A stretch of DNA of 16,117 nucleotides, from assembly GCA_031400005.1 (NCBI GenBank), contig JANNPJ010000654.1, positions 1-16,117 on the forward strand. The letters are read 5' to 3'. This document shows positions 1-7,309 of this stretch, in pieces; position 1 is the first letter of the stretch, and the number at the start of each line of letters is the position of its first letter. Under the pieces are notes generated by a model. That model did not search any database and was not told the origin of the DNA. It saw only the letters and a list, made by a program, of their open reading frames with translations. The DNA comes from JANNPJ01 sp031400005 (GTDB taxonomy: Bacteria; Actinomycetota; Actinomycetes; Actinomycetales; Kineosporiaceae). The translations under genes and the position numbers were made by a program.

Positions 1-1925
1 CGCCGACGACCGCGCCGCGATCTGGGAGGCGCTTGCTGATGGGACGCTCGCAACGGTCGGCACGGACCATTTCCCGCACAAGCGCGCCGACGCGGCCGGC
101 GCACCAGCGGGACCTCGATCCGGCGTCGACCGGACAGATAAGCACCGGTGAGCGAGTCCGGGTGGCTGTAGAGGTCGGCCACCGTGCCGGAGTGGACCAC
201 CTGACCGCCGTGCTCGCCGGCGCCCGGACCGATATCGACCGCCCAGTCGGAAGCCCGGATGGTGTCCTCGTCGTGCTCCACCACGATCAGCGTGTTACCC
301 AGGTTGCGCAGCCGCGTCAGGGTTTCGATCAACCGCCGGTTGTCTCGCTGGTGCAGGCCGATACTCGGCTCATCCAACACGTACAGGACGCCGACCAGAC
401 CGGACCCGATCTGGGTGGCGAGCCGGATCCGCTGTGCCTCGCCACCGGACAGGGTGCCCGAGGCACGGTCCAGCGACAGGTAGTCGAGCCCGACGTCGAG
501 GAGGAAACCGAGCCGGGCCTGGATCTCCTTGAGCACCTGGTCGGCGATCTGCCGTTCCCGCGAGCTCAGGTCCAGGTCGCCGAGGAACTGCGCGGCCTCG
601 CGCAGCGGCAGCCCGCAGACCGCCGCGATCGAGCGACCCCCGACCGTGACGGCCAGCACCTCCGGCTTGAGCCTGGTGCCACCGCAGGTTGGGCACGGCA
701 CCTCGCGCATGAAGCCTTCGAATCGCTCCCGGCTCCAGTCCGACTCGGTTTCGGAGTGCCGGCGTTGAATGAACGGGATCGCACCCTCGAACCCGGTGGT
801 GTACGACCGTTCCCGGCCGAACCGGTTCTTGAACTTGACGTGTACCTGGTAGTCCTGGCCTTCCAGCAGAGCATCTTTCGCTCGCTGTGGCAGCGCCCGC
901 CAGGGCACGTCCACGGAGAAACCGAGATCCTCGCCGAGGGCTCGCATCAAGCGGAGGAAGTACTCAGCCGAACCCTGCGTCCAGGGTGTGATCGCACCCT
1001 CGGCAAGGGTGAGGTCTTCGTCCGGGACGATCAGGTCGCGGTCGACCACGAGCTTGATCCCGATGCCGGTGCATTCCGGGCAGGCGCCGAACGGATTGTT
1101 GAAGGAGAACGTCCGCGGCTCAATGTCGTCGAGCTGGATCGGGTGCTCGTTCGGGCAGGCCATCTTCTCGCTGAAGCGCCGTTCCCGGTCGGGCGCACCT
1201 TCGGGTTCGTCGACCAGGTCGGCGATCACGATGCCGGCGGCCAGCCCGAGCGCAGTCTCCACCGAGTCCGTGAGCCGCTGATTGGACGAAGTCTTGACCG
1301 ACAGCCGATCGACCACCACCTCGATCGTGTGCTTGTACTTCTTGTCCAGGGTGGGTGCATCGGCGAGGGAGATCACCTTGCCGTCGACCCGTGCCCGGGA
1401 GAACCCCTTGGTCTGCAGGTCCTGGAACAGGTCCACGAACTCGCCCTTGCGGGCGCGGACCACGGGGGCCAGAACCTGGAACCGAGTGCCTTCGGGTAGC
1501 TCGAGTAACCGGTCGACGATCTGCTGCGGGGTCTGCTTGGTGATCGGTTCACCGCAGACCGGGCAGTGCGCCCGACCGGCCCGGGCCCACAGCAGCCGCA
1601 GGTAGTCGTACACCTCGGTGATGGTGCCGACCGTGGAGCGAGGATTGCGGGACGTCGACTTCTGGTCGATCGAGACGGCAGGTGAGAGCCCTTCGATGAA
1701 GTCGACGTCCGGTTTGTCCATCTGGCCGAGGAACTGCCGGGCGTAGGCGGACAGCGACTCGACGTACCGGCGCTGGCCCTCGGCAAAGATCGTGTCGAAA
1801 GCCAGGGACGACTTGCCCGATCCGGAGAGACCGGTGAAGACGATCAGCGCATCACGCGGAAGGTCCAGCGAAACATCTTTGAGGTTGTGTTCGCGCGCGC
1901 CGCGCACGATAAGTCGGTCGCTCAA
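1..1925 (-). CDS. uvrA: UvrA, excinuclease ABC subunit A, N-terminal part only (partial/truncated)
   Basis: UvrA is the DNA-damage-recognition ATPase of nucleotide excision repair and loads UvrB. I read the frame base by base and it is open throughout. The start is TTG at 1925, reading MSDRLIVRGAREHN, with an SD GAGGA seven bases upstream and no better ATG. Visible features: Walker A GLSGSGKS (residues 32-39); zinc-finger ligands C257, H261, C282 and C285, in an actinobacterial CPNEH variant of the usual first Cys pair; CPTCGGTRLKPE near 410; ABC signature LSGGEAQR (492-499); Walker B LYVLDEPS (514-521); and the YLSGR motif (596-600). Recognisable similarity ends at about residue 611 (base 93). 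Beyond that the frame stays open to base 1 but encodes Arg/Pro-rich sequence unlike UvrA, while the opposite strand encodes a hydantoinase-like fragment. The whole second ABC module is therefore absent. Identity is certain; whether the truncation is biological is not. Confidence 0.95.
   Translation of the reverse strand, partial: MSDRLIVRGAREHNLKDVSLDLPRDALIVFTGLSGSGKSSLAFDTIFAEGQRRYVESLSAYARQFLGQMDKPDVDFIEGLSPAVSIDQKSTSRNPRSTVGTITEVYDYLRLLWARAGRAHCPVCGEPITKQTPQQIVDRLLELPEGTRFQVLAPVVRARKGEFVDLFQDLQTKGFSRARVDGKVISLADAPTLDKKYKHTIEVVVDRLSVKTSSNQRLTDSVETALGLAAGIVIADLVDEPEGAPDRERRFSEKMACPNEHPIQLDDIEPRTFSFNNPFGACPECTGIGIKLVVDRDLIVPDEDLTLAEGAITPWTQGSAEYFLRLMRALGEDLGFSVDVPWRALPQRAKDALLEGQDYQVHVKFKNRFGRERSYTTGFEGAIPFIQRRHSETESDWSRERFEGFMREVPCPTCGGTRLKPEVLAVTVGGRSIAAVCGLPLREAAQFLGDLDLSSRERQIADQVLKEIQARLGFLLDVGLDYLSLDRASGTLSGGEAQRIRLATQIGSGLVGVLYVLDEPSIGLHQRDNRRLIETLTRLRNLGNTLIVVEHDEDTIRASDWAVDIGPGAGEHGGQVVHSGTVADLYSHPDSLTGAYLSGRRRIEVPLVRRPRRRACAGNGPCRPLRASHQQAPPRSRRGRR
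2..151 (+). pseudogene. Dihydropyrimidinase/hydantoinase-like fragment abutting truncated uvrA
   Basis: The + strand frame from base 2 has strong G/C third positions and reads ADDRAAIWEALADGTLATVG followed by TDHFPHK. This fits the conserved block of cyclic amidohydrolases (D-hydantoinase, dihydropyrimidinase, dihydroorotase families), typically xxLWxALxxGTLxTVGSDHCPF, in which the Asp of the (T/S)DH motif is the conserved metal/catalytic residue. The match fades after about base 100, where the antisense strand is recognisably uvrA. The frame then stops with TGA at 149-151. It is thus an internal piece of an enzyme with no N-terminus in the window and no proper C-terminus. It could be a pseudogene remnant, the edge of a rearrangement, or one half of a chimeric contig join. 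The family call rests on one motif block recalled from memory. Confidence 0.55.
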
Positions 1926-2084
1926 GACTCGTTCCTCGCCGTTCGTATCACCCTCTGATTCGTGGAATTCTCAGTCCGCTCGTTCACGGGAGCCATGCTA
2001 GGTGCCCGCACCGACAGTTCTCGCCGCGGCCTCGAACCGCACAGCCATCCGGCCTGGTGAACGCGCAAATGGCAAGCTTCCGTC
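1926..2084. promoter_or_regulatory. Divergent intergenic region between uvrA and the MBL hydrolase gene
   Basis: This 159-bp gap must hold promoters for both divergent genes. On the minus strand a GAGGAACGAG segment just before the TTG is a good SD for uvrA, and TGATAC about 25 bases upstream of the start is a possible -10. I saw no convincing -35 partner. I looked for an actinobacterial LexA (SOS) box of the type CGAAC-N4-GTTCG and did not find one. Nothing else is recognised. Confidence 0.3.
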
Positions 2085-2756
2085 ATGACATATACCGGTG
2101 AGGTAAGCCCGGGCGGGCCGAGCGACGTTCGTGAGCTGCCCGACGTGACCATCCGCAAAGCGAGCGTCTCCGCGCAGGACAACAACAGCTACCTGATCAC
2201 CTGCCGGAGCACCGGTCAGCAGTTGCTGATCGACGCCGCCGACGATACCGCCCGGCTGGCTGCCCTGCTCGACGAGAGCGGGCCGGGCGGCGCCGACCGG
2301 CTGGAGACCGTCGTCACCACCCACCAGCACTGGGACCATCATCGGGCGCTGGCGGACCTCGTCCAGAAGGCCACGGCTCGAACTGCCGCCGGCCGAGAGG
2401 ACGCCGGCAAACTGCCGGTCGATGTGGATGTCGAATTGGCGAACGGTGACCAGCTGGTGGTCGGCGAACTGAGTCTTGATGTCGTGCATCTGCGCGGTCA
2501 CACTCCCGGTTCCGTCGCCCTGGTGCTGACCAGCTCGGACGGCAGCGTGCACGCCTTCACCGGCGACAGCCTGTTCCCGGGAGGCCCTGGACGGACAACA
2601 AATCCCGAGGATTTTTCTTCCCTGATGGACGACCTGGAGGCCCGGATCTTCGCCGTCCTGCCCGATTCGACCTGGATCTACCCCGGTCACGGCAATGATT
2701 CCACCCTCGGCGCCGAACGCCCGCACCTGCAGGAATGGCGTGAGCGCGGCTGGTGA
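2085..2756 (+). CDS. MBL-fold metallo-hydrolase, glyoxalase II-like
   Basis: A 223-residue metallo-beta-lactamase-fold hydrolase. The metal-ligand set is complete: H80-x-H82-x-D84-H85 in TTHQHWDHH, H139 in RGHTPGS, D161 in FTGDSLF, and H202 in IYPGHG. This arrangement is typical of hydroxyacylglutathione-hydrolase (glyoxalase II)-like proteins, which hydrolyse thioesters. Actinobacteria use mycothiol rather than glutathione, so the true substrate is unknown. No signal peptide is seen, so it is probably cytoplasmic. The gene is divergent from uvrA across 159 bp, as Rv1637c lies beside uvrA in M. tuberculosis, so this is a conserved pairing and not a chance neighbour. The N-terminus (MTYTGEVSPGGP) looks like that of its homologues and supports the ATG at 2085, although the upstream SD is weak. 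A perfect inverted repeat follows the stop. Confidence 0.9.
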   Translation: MTYTGEVSPGGPSDVRELPDVTIRKASVSAQDNNSYLITCRSTGQQLLIDAADDTARLAALLDESGPGGADRLETVVTTHQHWDHHRALADLVQKATARTAAGREDAGKLPVDVDVELANGDQLVVGELSLDVVHLRGHTPGSVALVLTSSDGSVHAFTGDSLFPGGPGRTTNPEDFSSLMDDLEARIFAVLPDSTWIYPGHGNDSTLGAERPHLQEWRERGW

Positions 2757-2775
2757 CCAGCACCAAAACGGAACA

Positions 2776-2833
2776 GCGCCTTGATCGACGAAAGCCGGGA
2801 ACTCTCGCTCCAGACCTTCGTCGATCAAGACGC
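2776..2833. terminator. Bidirectional hairpin between convergent MBL and secreted-protein genes
   Basis: CTTGATCGACGAA (2780-2792) and TTCGTCGATCAAG (2817-2829) are perfect 13-bp complementary arms separated by 24 bases. Beyond one C/A mismatch, GCG (2776-2778) pairs with CGC (2831-2833). The structure sits 20 bp past the MBL stop and 18 bp past the stop of the opposing gene, where a shared terminator is expected. There is no T-run, which is common for actinobacterial terminators. The 24-base loop is longer than usual, so a protein-binding palindrome is an alternative. Confidence 0.6.
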
Positions 2834-2850
2834 TCACCGGTCACGGACCG

Positions 2851-3480
2851 CTAGGAGACGACCACTGTGACGTTGTTGACGGCTCCGGACGGGCTGATCG
2901 ACGTGGTGATCACCCAGGTTCCCGCCGTCTTCAGTTTGAACTTCACTGTCGCCTCGCCGCGCCGGTCCACATCGTCGCTGTCCACCAGCTGCGTCATCGG
3001 GGTCCCCTGCCGGGTGGCCGTCGACGTCACGGTGGAGTCCGGGTCCAGCCCGGTCAACTCGACCTTGTAGTTCTTTCCCACCGGACTGGTGGCGTTGCCT
3101 GTCGCCTTGGCATCCAGGGTGACGAACTTGGCCTTCGCATGCTCCTTGCTGCCCTTGGGACAGTCGATCGAGCGGGCCCTGACCGAGTGCCGGCCGGATC
3201 CGGGTGCGATGAAGATGTGCGTGGTGGTCGTCCCGGCGGGCAGCACGGTGTCGTAGCTGTTGTTCACCCGGACCCGATAGGAGCAGGTCGGGTTGTTGTT
3301 GCTGATGGTGACCAGCACGTCGGTCGTGTTCGGGTGCGCCGGGTCGGTGGACGGAGCTGCGGTGGCGGCGACGGCCAGCTTGTTTCCCGGCGGGTAGGCG
3401 GCTGCCACGCCGCCACCGAACACGACGGCCGCTACCAGCGCCACGACCGCGGTCTTTCTGTTGAAGAGCAGGTTGAACAT
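2851..3480 (-). CDS. Small secreted protein, unknown function, two cysteines
   Basis: A 209-residue protein that I do not recognise as a named family. The start is ATG at 3480 (MFNLLFNRK), chosen because AAGGGG precedes it by about ten bases; the frame is open further upstream but that part overlaps the DUF4012 gene and reads as out-of-frame Arg/Pro-rich sequence. A Sec-type signal peptide is clear: Lys/Arg at 8-9, hydrophobic core at 11-27, likely cleavage near AAA-Y29. The mature part is Thr/Ser/Val-rich and probably all beta. C66 and C107 are the only cysteines and could form one disulphide. The C-terminal segment (GEATVKFKLKTAGTWVITTS) resembles one strand set of an immunoglobulin-like domain. 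It lies 44 bp downstream of the DUF4012 gene on the same strand, so it is probably co-transcribed and acts at the cell surface. It was not seen to carry a sortase or lipobox motif. Confidence 0.8.
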   Translation of the reverse strand: MFNLLFNRKTAVVALVAAVVFGGGVAAAYPPGNKLAVAATAAPSTDPAHPNTTDVLVTISNNNPTCSYRVRVNNSYDTVLPAGTTTTHIFIAPGSGRHSVRARSIDCPKGSKEHAKAKFVTLDAKATGNATSPVGKNYKVELTGLDPDSTVTSTATRQGTPMTQLVDSDDVDRRGEATVKFKLKTAGTWVITTSISPSGAVNNVTVVVS

Positions 3481-3524
3481 GATGCTGATCCCCTTGTTCG
3501 GCGAGTGCTTACCGGAGACGCTCG

Positions 3525-5381
3525 TCATCCCCGTGGTGCGGACGAGTTCTCGCAGGCCGCGAGCGGTTTCGTACTGACGGTTGCCGGCTGCACCATTGGT
3601 TGGGTGAGCACGACCGGACTGGTTCCGACGTCGCCATTGACGGCGGGAGTGGTCATCACGACGTTGACGGTGCGGCGCTGACCCGCGTCGATGGGCACCG
3701 TCACCCGCCACACCGTGTGGTTGTTGTCCAGCCCGACGACCGGCGCCAGCGTCTCCCCGTCCAGCGAGGTGAGAGCGGCATTGCTGCCCACCGGGCCGTA
3801 GATGTCGAGGAGGATCCGATTGCTGCCGTTGCGGGTCTTGCGGCCGCTGAGGCCGTCCTGGAGCAGGTCGCTGCGAACGTTGACGTAGTTCGGCAGACCG
3901 GTGCGGGGCGCCGTATTCGTCAAGGTCACGGCGATCTGCCCGACCCGGGTGCCGTTGGTGCACCGACCGGGCTGGTAATCGGTGTGGACCTTGAGGTAAG
4001 CGTCCAACTTGTTCCCGCCGCCGTTGTTGATCACGGCCATCGCGAACGGCCCCTCGCTGGACGGCAAGGATCCGGAGACCGGGAATCGGGCCAGCTGGCT
4101 CTGCTCCGCCTTGTTCGCGGCCCAGAGCAGCAGTCGGCGCTCCTGCAGCGGTTTGCGCATCGCCGTGATCAGCTGCGGAAAGTCGAACTGGCCGCGGGTG
4201 AACTTGGCGAAGACCTCATTCACCAGTTCGGTGGTCACCTTGTCCACGTCCCGCGGATCCCGCCACTTCCGGTAGACGTCGCGGCTGAGGAAGTCGACGG
4301 CGTTCCGCTCGTCGATGATGGTTTTCCGGACAGTCACCGGGCCGGTCGCGGAGAGCATGGCGGCGACCACGTATTGATCCACCCCGGCCACGTAGTTCAG
4401 CGGGCGAGTGCCGGGCCGCGCGTTCCAGCCGGCCGAGACCAACTCTCCGGTATAGGCAAAGTGCGGGCTGGCGTTGAACCCGGCCCATTCCCGCAGGTCT
4501 TTGCCGTACAGCGCCCGCAGACTCGGCGGCAGCCGGTCTGCCGGAAGCCGCTCCACCGGGATCGCCGGTCCCCGGTCGAGCACCCCCCTGGGCTGGGCGG
4601 TAGCCAGCTTCATCGTGCCGCGGTCGGTCTTCACCACGGCGTAAGCTCCCACCAGGCCACCGGTTCCGCGAGCCTCGGCGTCCTGTTGGAGGAGGACCAT
4701 CCAGGACCGCTTTCCCTCCGACCCGAGCATGGCCGGGAGGATCGGCAGCATCGGGACGGCATCGGCCATCGGGCCACGAGCGATGCTGAGGGCCTCGTTC
4801 AGCGTGGTGACGCCTGCGCCGACTTCCGGGCGCAACTGCCGCGCGTCCAACTCACCGATCCGCGTCGCACCGGCCGACACGGCGGTCGAGACGGCCGGGA
4901 GGGCTTCGGCGAGCCGGCTCAGCGCGGCCGTGTCGATGGTCCCACCGGACGCCGGAATCAAGCCTGGATCTAGTTGCGGGAGAGTAGTTTCCAGAGGCCG
5001 GGTGGCAGTGGTGAGATCGGCGAGGACGGCGCTGACGGTACGAACCGCTCGCAGGTCTCGACCGAGGATCGGAACCGAACCGGCCAATCCCCAGACCGGG
5101 TCACCGGTCAGCCGATGGGCCTGCTCCGCATCCAGCCTGACTCTGGTCAAGGTGGGACCAGCTCGGCCCAATTCGTAACCGACTAGCTGCCGCTGCAATT
5201 GCGCACCGTCGACCTGGAGCTGAGCCATCGCGGCTCGAGCGTCACGACCGCGGATCGCGAGCCAGGCTCCGGAGCCGAGGACGACAATCAGACAACCAGC
5301 GAGAATGATCATCCACGGGCGCGGCCAGCGCAGCCTTCCGGGCCCACGGCGATGCTCCTGGTCGTTCGTTCTCCTTCCCAC
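3525..5381 (-). CDS. DUF4012 domain-containing membrane protein
   Basis: A 618-residue protein of the DUF4012 family, found widely in Actinobacteria and often near envelope or exopolysaccharide genes; its biochemical role is unknown. A basic N-terminus (RRTNDQEHRR) and a single transmembrane segment at about 23-44 predict a bitopic protein with a large external C-terminal part. The family hallmark is RSWMVLLQQDAEARGTGG at 225-242, followed by GAYAVV and later GFNASPHFAYTGE. The start is GTG at 5381. It is uncertain, because the nearest SD-like GGAAGGAG lies just downstream of it and the next in-frame start, ATG at residue 24, falls inside the transmembrane segment. The GTG is kept because the basic flank is needed for membrane topology, and the mRNA may be leaderless or short-leadered. 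It is probably first in an operon with the secreted-protein gene. Confidence 0.9.
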   Translation of the reverse strand: MGRRTNDQEHRRGPGRLRWPRPWMIILAGCLIVVLGSGAWLAIRGRDARAAMAQLQVDGAQLQRQLVGYELGRAGPTLTRVRLDAEQAHRLTGDPVWGLAGSVPILGRDLRAVRTVSAVLADLTTATRPLETTLPQLDPGLIPASGGTIDTAALSRLAEALPAVSTAVSAGATRIGELDARQLRPEVGAGVTTLNEALSIARGPMADAVPMLPILPAMLGSEGKRSWMVLLQQDAEARGTGGLVGAYAVVKTDRGTMKLATAQPRGVLDRGPAIPVERLPADRLPPSLRALYGKDLREWAGFNASPHFAYTGELVSAGWNARPGTRPLNYVAGVDQYVVAAMLSATGPVTVRKTIIDERNAVDFLSRDVYRKWRDPRDVDKVTTELVNEVFAKFTRGQFDFPQLITAMRKPLQERRLLLWAANKAEQSQLARFPVSGSLPSSEGPFAMAVINNGGGNKLDAYLKVHTDYQPGRCTNGTRVGQIAVTLTNTAPRTGLPNYVNVRSDLLQDGLSGRKTRNGSNRILLDIYGPVGSNAALTSLDGETLAPVVGLDNNHTVWRVTVPIDAGQRRTVNVVMTTPAVNGDVGTSPVVLTQPMVQPATVSTKPLAACENSSAPRG

Positions 5382-5464
5382 GACGAGAGTCTGACACAGA
5401 GTGAGTGATCGGACACTCTATGTCGATAGGTATGGGCCGAACGTTCGATCCTCTCCGGCCAAGC
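5382..5464 (-). promoter_or_regulatory. Upstream region of the DUF4012 gene with small palindromes
   Basis: This 83-bp gap follows the regulator gene stop and precedes the DUF4012 start. It holds GAGTG-N6-CACTC (5403-5418) and the 10-bp palindrome CGAACGTTCG (5438-5447). On the minus strand TAGAGT near 5416 is a possible -10, which would give a leader of about 25 bases. These could be operator sites, but such short palindromes arise readily in GC-rich DNA. Confidence 0.25.
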
Positions 5465-7150
5465 TCAGGACGAGCACTCATCAGCCGAAGCGAGGCAGAA
5501 GCCCTCGATCGCTTCTCGTAGGGCCCGTCCGACACCCGCCCTGGTCCCAGCGCGGGTTCCGCCGGCTGCCGCAAACACCCGGTGCGCGCTGGCCGTCACT
5601 CCATTGATCCGTTGCACCACAGGCAACTCCAGCACCGGCCGGATCGCCTCAAAGGCCGCAGCAGCCTCCCCCGAGCGCACCCGCGCCAACGCCAGATCAC
5701 AGCGGGCACCTGCCTCATCACTGAAGCTGCGCTGCCCGTCCGGAAGCGCCTCGTAGGCAGCGATCGCCTCCGCCGCAACTCTTTCAGCGGCCACTTGCTG
5801 CTCCGGGACGAAGGCCAAGGCTTCCGCCGCGTAGTACAGCTGGCGCGGCGCGGAGAACCCGAAGAGACCGCCGATCTCGTCCAGGTCGTCCCCGGTCACC
5901 CGGTCCCGAGCCGACCGGGCCCGGTTCAGCGCATCGAGTGTCGCGGCCTCGTTCCCGACCATGCCGCACGCGCGGGCCTCCTGGGAGACGATCCACACCG
6001 CACCGGCCCCGCGCACGGTCCGCGCCGAATCCGCGCCGAGCCGGGCGTACCGGAGCGCATCCTGCGACCAGCCCGCCCAGTAACAGATCAGCGACTGCAG
6101 ACCACGCACCCACGTCCGGAGCCCGTTGTGGTCGGCGTTGTCCGCACAGATGTACGCGGCCCGGGCCTGCGTCATCGCCGATCCGGCAGCACCGAGATCA
6201 TGACTCGCCTTCGCCAGCATCCCCGATGCCATTCCGGTCAGCAGGTAGAGCTCGGTGGCCTGCGGCGGCCGCTGGCGGCCCTCCAGCAACTGAAACCCGA
6301 TGTCCTGCAGCTGGGTCAGCTGGCACACCAGCGGGCCGACCGGCCGCTGCGGATACTCAAAGGCGAGCCGGCGGACCTCCGACTCGAATTCGGCGAGCGT
6401 CTCCGGCCCGACGTTGCTGCCCTCCACCATGGACGCGAACTGAAAGGCCCGGCGCGCTGCCAGCGCCAATTGCCCTGGGGCCCGGCGATTTCCCGTCGTC
6501 TCGATGCCGGTCGCCAGGTCGATCCCGATTCCCGTCTCGATCCCCGGCTCGGTTCCGATTCCGGCCCCGGCCGCCAACCGGATCCCGGTCTCGGTTCTGG
6601 TCCCGGTGCCGGTCCTGGTCCCCGTTCTCGTCCTGGCCCTGGCTGCCGCCCCTACCCCGCCACCGGGACCGGCTCCCACCGCAGCCGCGCTGGGCCCGGG
6701 CACCAGCGGGCCGGTCAGCGACAACCCGGCCTGCTCGGCCTGCTCCGACGAGTCGTGCTCGGAAACAGCGCCGCCGGCCAGCCGGATGATCACCTCTCGC
6801 TCGCGGGAGTCCAGGAGTTCCAGCGCGTCCGGGGTGAGCAACCGCAACGGCTGGGTGCCGTAGGCAGTGGCCAGTGCGATCAGTTGGACGGCGAGCGGGG
6901 TTCGGCTGCCCAGCGCCGGAAACTGCTCCAGCCGGGACAGCGTCGACTGATCGAAACTATTGTCCTGGGCATAGCGGCGGCAGCGGGCCACCGCCTGCGG
7001 CTGACTGAGTCCGTGCGCGAGCCGGTAGGAGGCCAGCCGGCTGACGTTGCACACCGCCCGTACCTCGTCCGCAATCTCGTCGATTCCCCGGCCTTGACTG
7101 ACCATCACGTCCCGGAGCCGGGAAATGTCCGCTTTGGTCCATCCGTTCAT
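5465..7150 (-). CDS. XRE-family HTH regulator with C-terminal TPR-like region
   Basis: A 561-residue regulator of a type common in Actinobacteria. The N-terminal ~120 residues contain a helix-turn-helix of the XRE type (SRLASYRLAHGLSQPQAVAR, then NSFDQSTLSRLEQFP, then LAVQLIALATAYG). The C-terminal ~340 residues are Ala/Leu/Arg-rich helices (for example ATELYLLTGMASGMLAKAS and ALRYARLGADSAR), as in TPR-like sensor domains that bind peptides or partner proteins. Between them lies a low-complexity tract at about residues 146-220, rich in Gly, Thr, Arg, Ile and Ala. The start is ATG at 7150, not the ATG at 7156: the SD GGGGAG touches the first ATG but is six bases from the second. The gene is divergent from a small unrecognised gene, a common arrangement for this regulator type with its target. 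Which signal it senses cannot be told. Confidence 0.85.
   Translation of the reverse strand: MNGWTKADISRLRDVMVSQGRGIDEIADEVRAVCNVSRLASYRLAHGLSQPQAVARCRRYAQDNSFDQSTLSRLEQFPALGSRTPLAVQLIALATAYGTQPLRLLTPDALELLDSREREVIIRLAGGAVSEHDSSEQAEQAGLSLTGPLVPGPSAAAVGAGPGGGVGAAARARTRTGTRTGTGTRTETGIRLAAGAGIGTEPGIETGIGIDLATGIETTGNRRAPGQLALAARRAFQFASMVEGSNVGPETLAEFESEVRRLAFEYPQRPVGPLVCQLTQLQDIGFQLLEGRQRPPQATELYLLTGMASGMLAKASHDLGAAGSAMTQARAAYICADNADHNGLRTWVRGLQSLICYWAGWSQDALRYARLGADSARTVRGAGAVWIVSQEARACGMVGNEAATLDALNRARSARDRVTGDDLDEIGGLFGFSAPRQLYYAAEALAFVPEQQVAAERVAAEAIAAYEALPDGQRSFSDEAGARCDLALARVRSGEAAAAFEAIRPVLELPVVQRINGVTASAHRVFAAAGGTRAGTRAGVGRALREAIEGFCLASADECSS
6490..6640. repeat. Degenerate ~6-bp tandem-like tract inside the XRE/TPR regulator gene
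   Basis: The + strand shows repeated variants of GGTCCC, GGTCCT, GGTTCT and CGATCC at roughly six-base spacing. On the coding strand these encode alternating Gly/Thr/Arg (TRTGTRTGTGTRTETG), then Gly-Ile/Glu-Thr units. Because the unit is a multiple of three, gain or loss keeps the frame. This looks like an expanded linker between the HTH and TPR parts. The units are imperfect, so it may be an old expansion. Confidence 0.55.
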
Positions 7151-7309
7151 CGGCATCTCCCCGTCCGTTTACATAACTCGTCCATCCGATCTGCATAACC
7201 CGGACGAGACGAGCGCTGAGATCCCTGCCCATGACTCCAAACCTACGCATAGAAATCATGATGTTGCACCCCGTGACGATATCCGCAAAAAGGCGATTGA
7301 CTCATAGCC
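7151..7309. promoter_or_regulatory. Divergent control region with CATAAC direct repeats
   Basis: This 159-bp region separates the XRE/TPR regulator gene from the divergent 158-residue gene and is less GC-rich than its surroundings. CATAAC occurs at 7172-7177 and 7194-7199, 22 bp (about two helical turns) apart, or GTTATG on the minus strand. On that strand TTATGT (7176 to 7171) could be the -10 of the regulator gene, with TTATGC 16 bases upstream at the -35 position. The repeats could therefore be promoter elements, an autoregulatory operator, or both. No clear promoter was found for the + gene. Confidence 0.3.

Noticed and set aside
33..1499. Long + strand open frame opposite uvrA
   Set aside because: Antisense of uvrA; no domain and no SD. 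The hydantoinase-like piece is in a different + frame (from base 2).
3481..3963. Upstream extension of the secreted-protein reading frame
   Set aside because: It overlaps the end of the DUF4012 gene, reads as Arg/Gln/His-rich non-coding-like sequence, and would bury the signal peptide; the ATG at 3480 has a proper SD.
3600..4973. Long + strand open frame opposite the DUF4012 gene
   Set aside because: The product is His/Arg/Gly-rich and has no motif, while the minus frame has the DUF4012 hallmark.
5438..5447. CGAACGTTCG as an SOS (LexA) box
   Set aside because: The actinobacterial box needs four bases between CGAAC and GTTCG; here the halves abut, and the adjacent gene is not a repair gene.
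5582..7198. Long + strand open frame opposite the XRE/TPR regulator
   Set aside because: Arg/Pro/Gln-rich shadow; the minus frame has a helix-turn-helix, a good SD and helical repeats.
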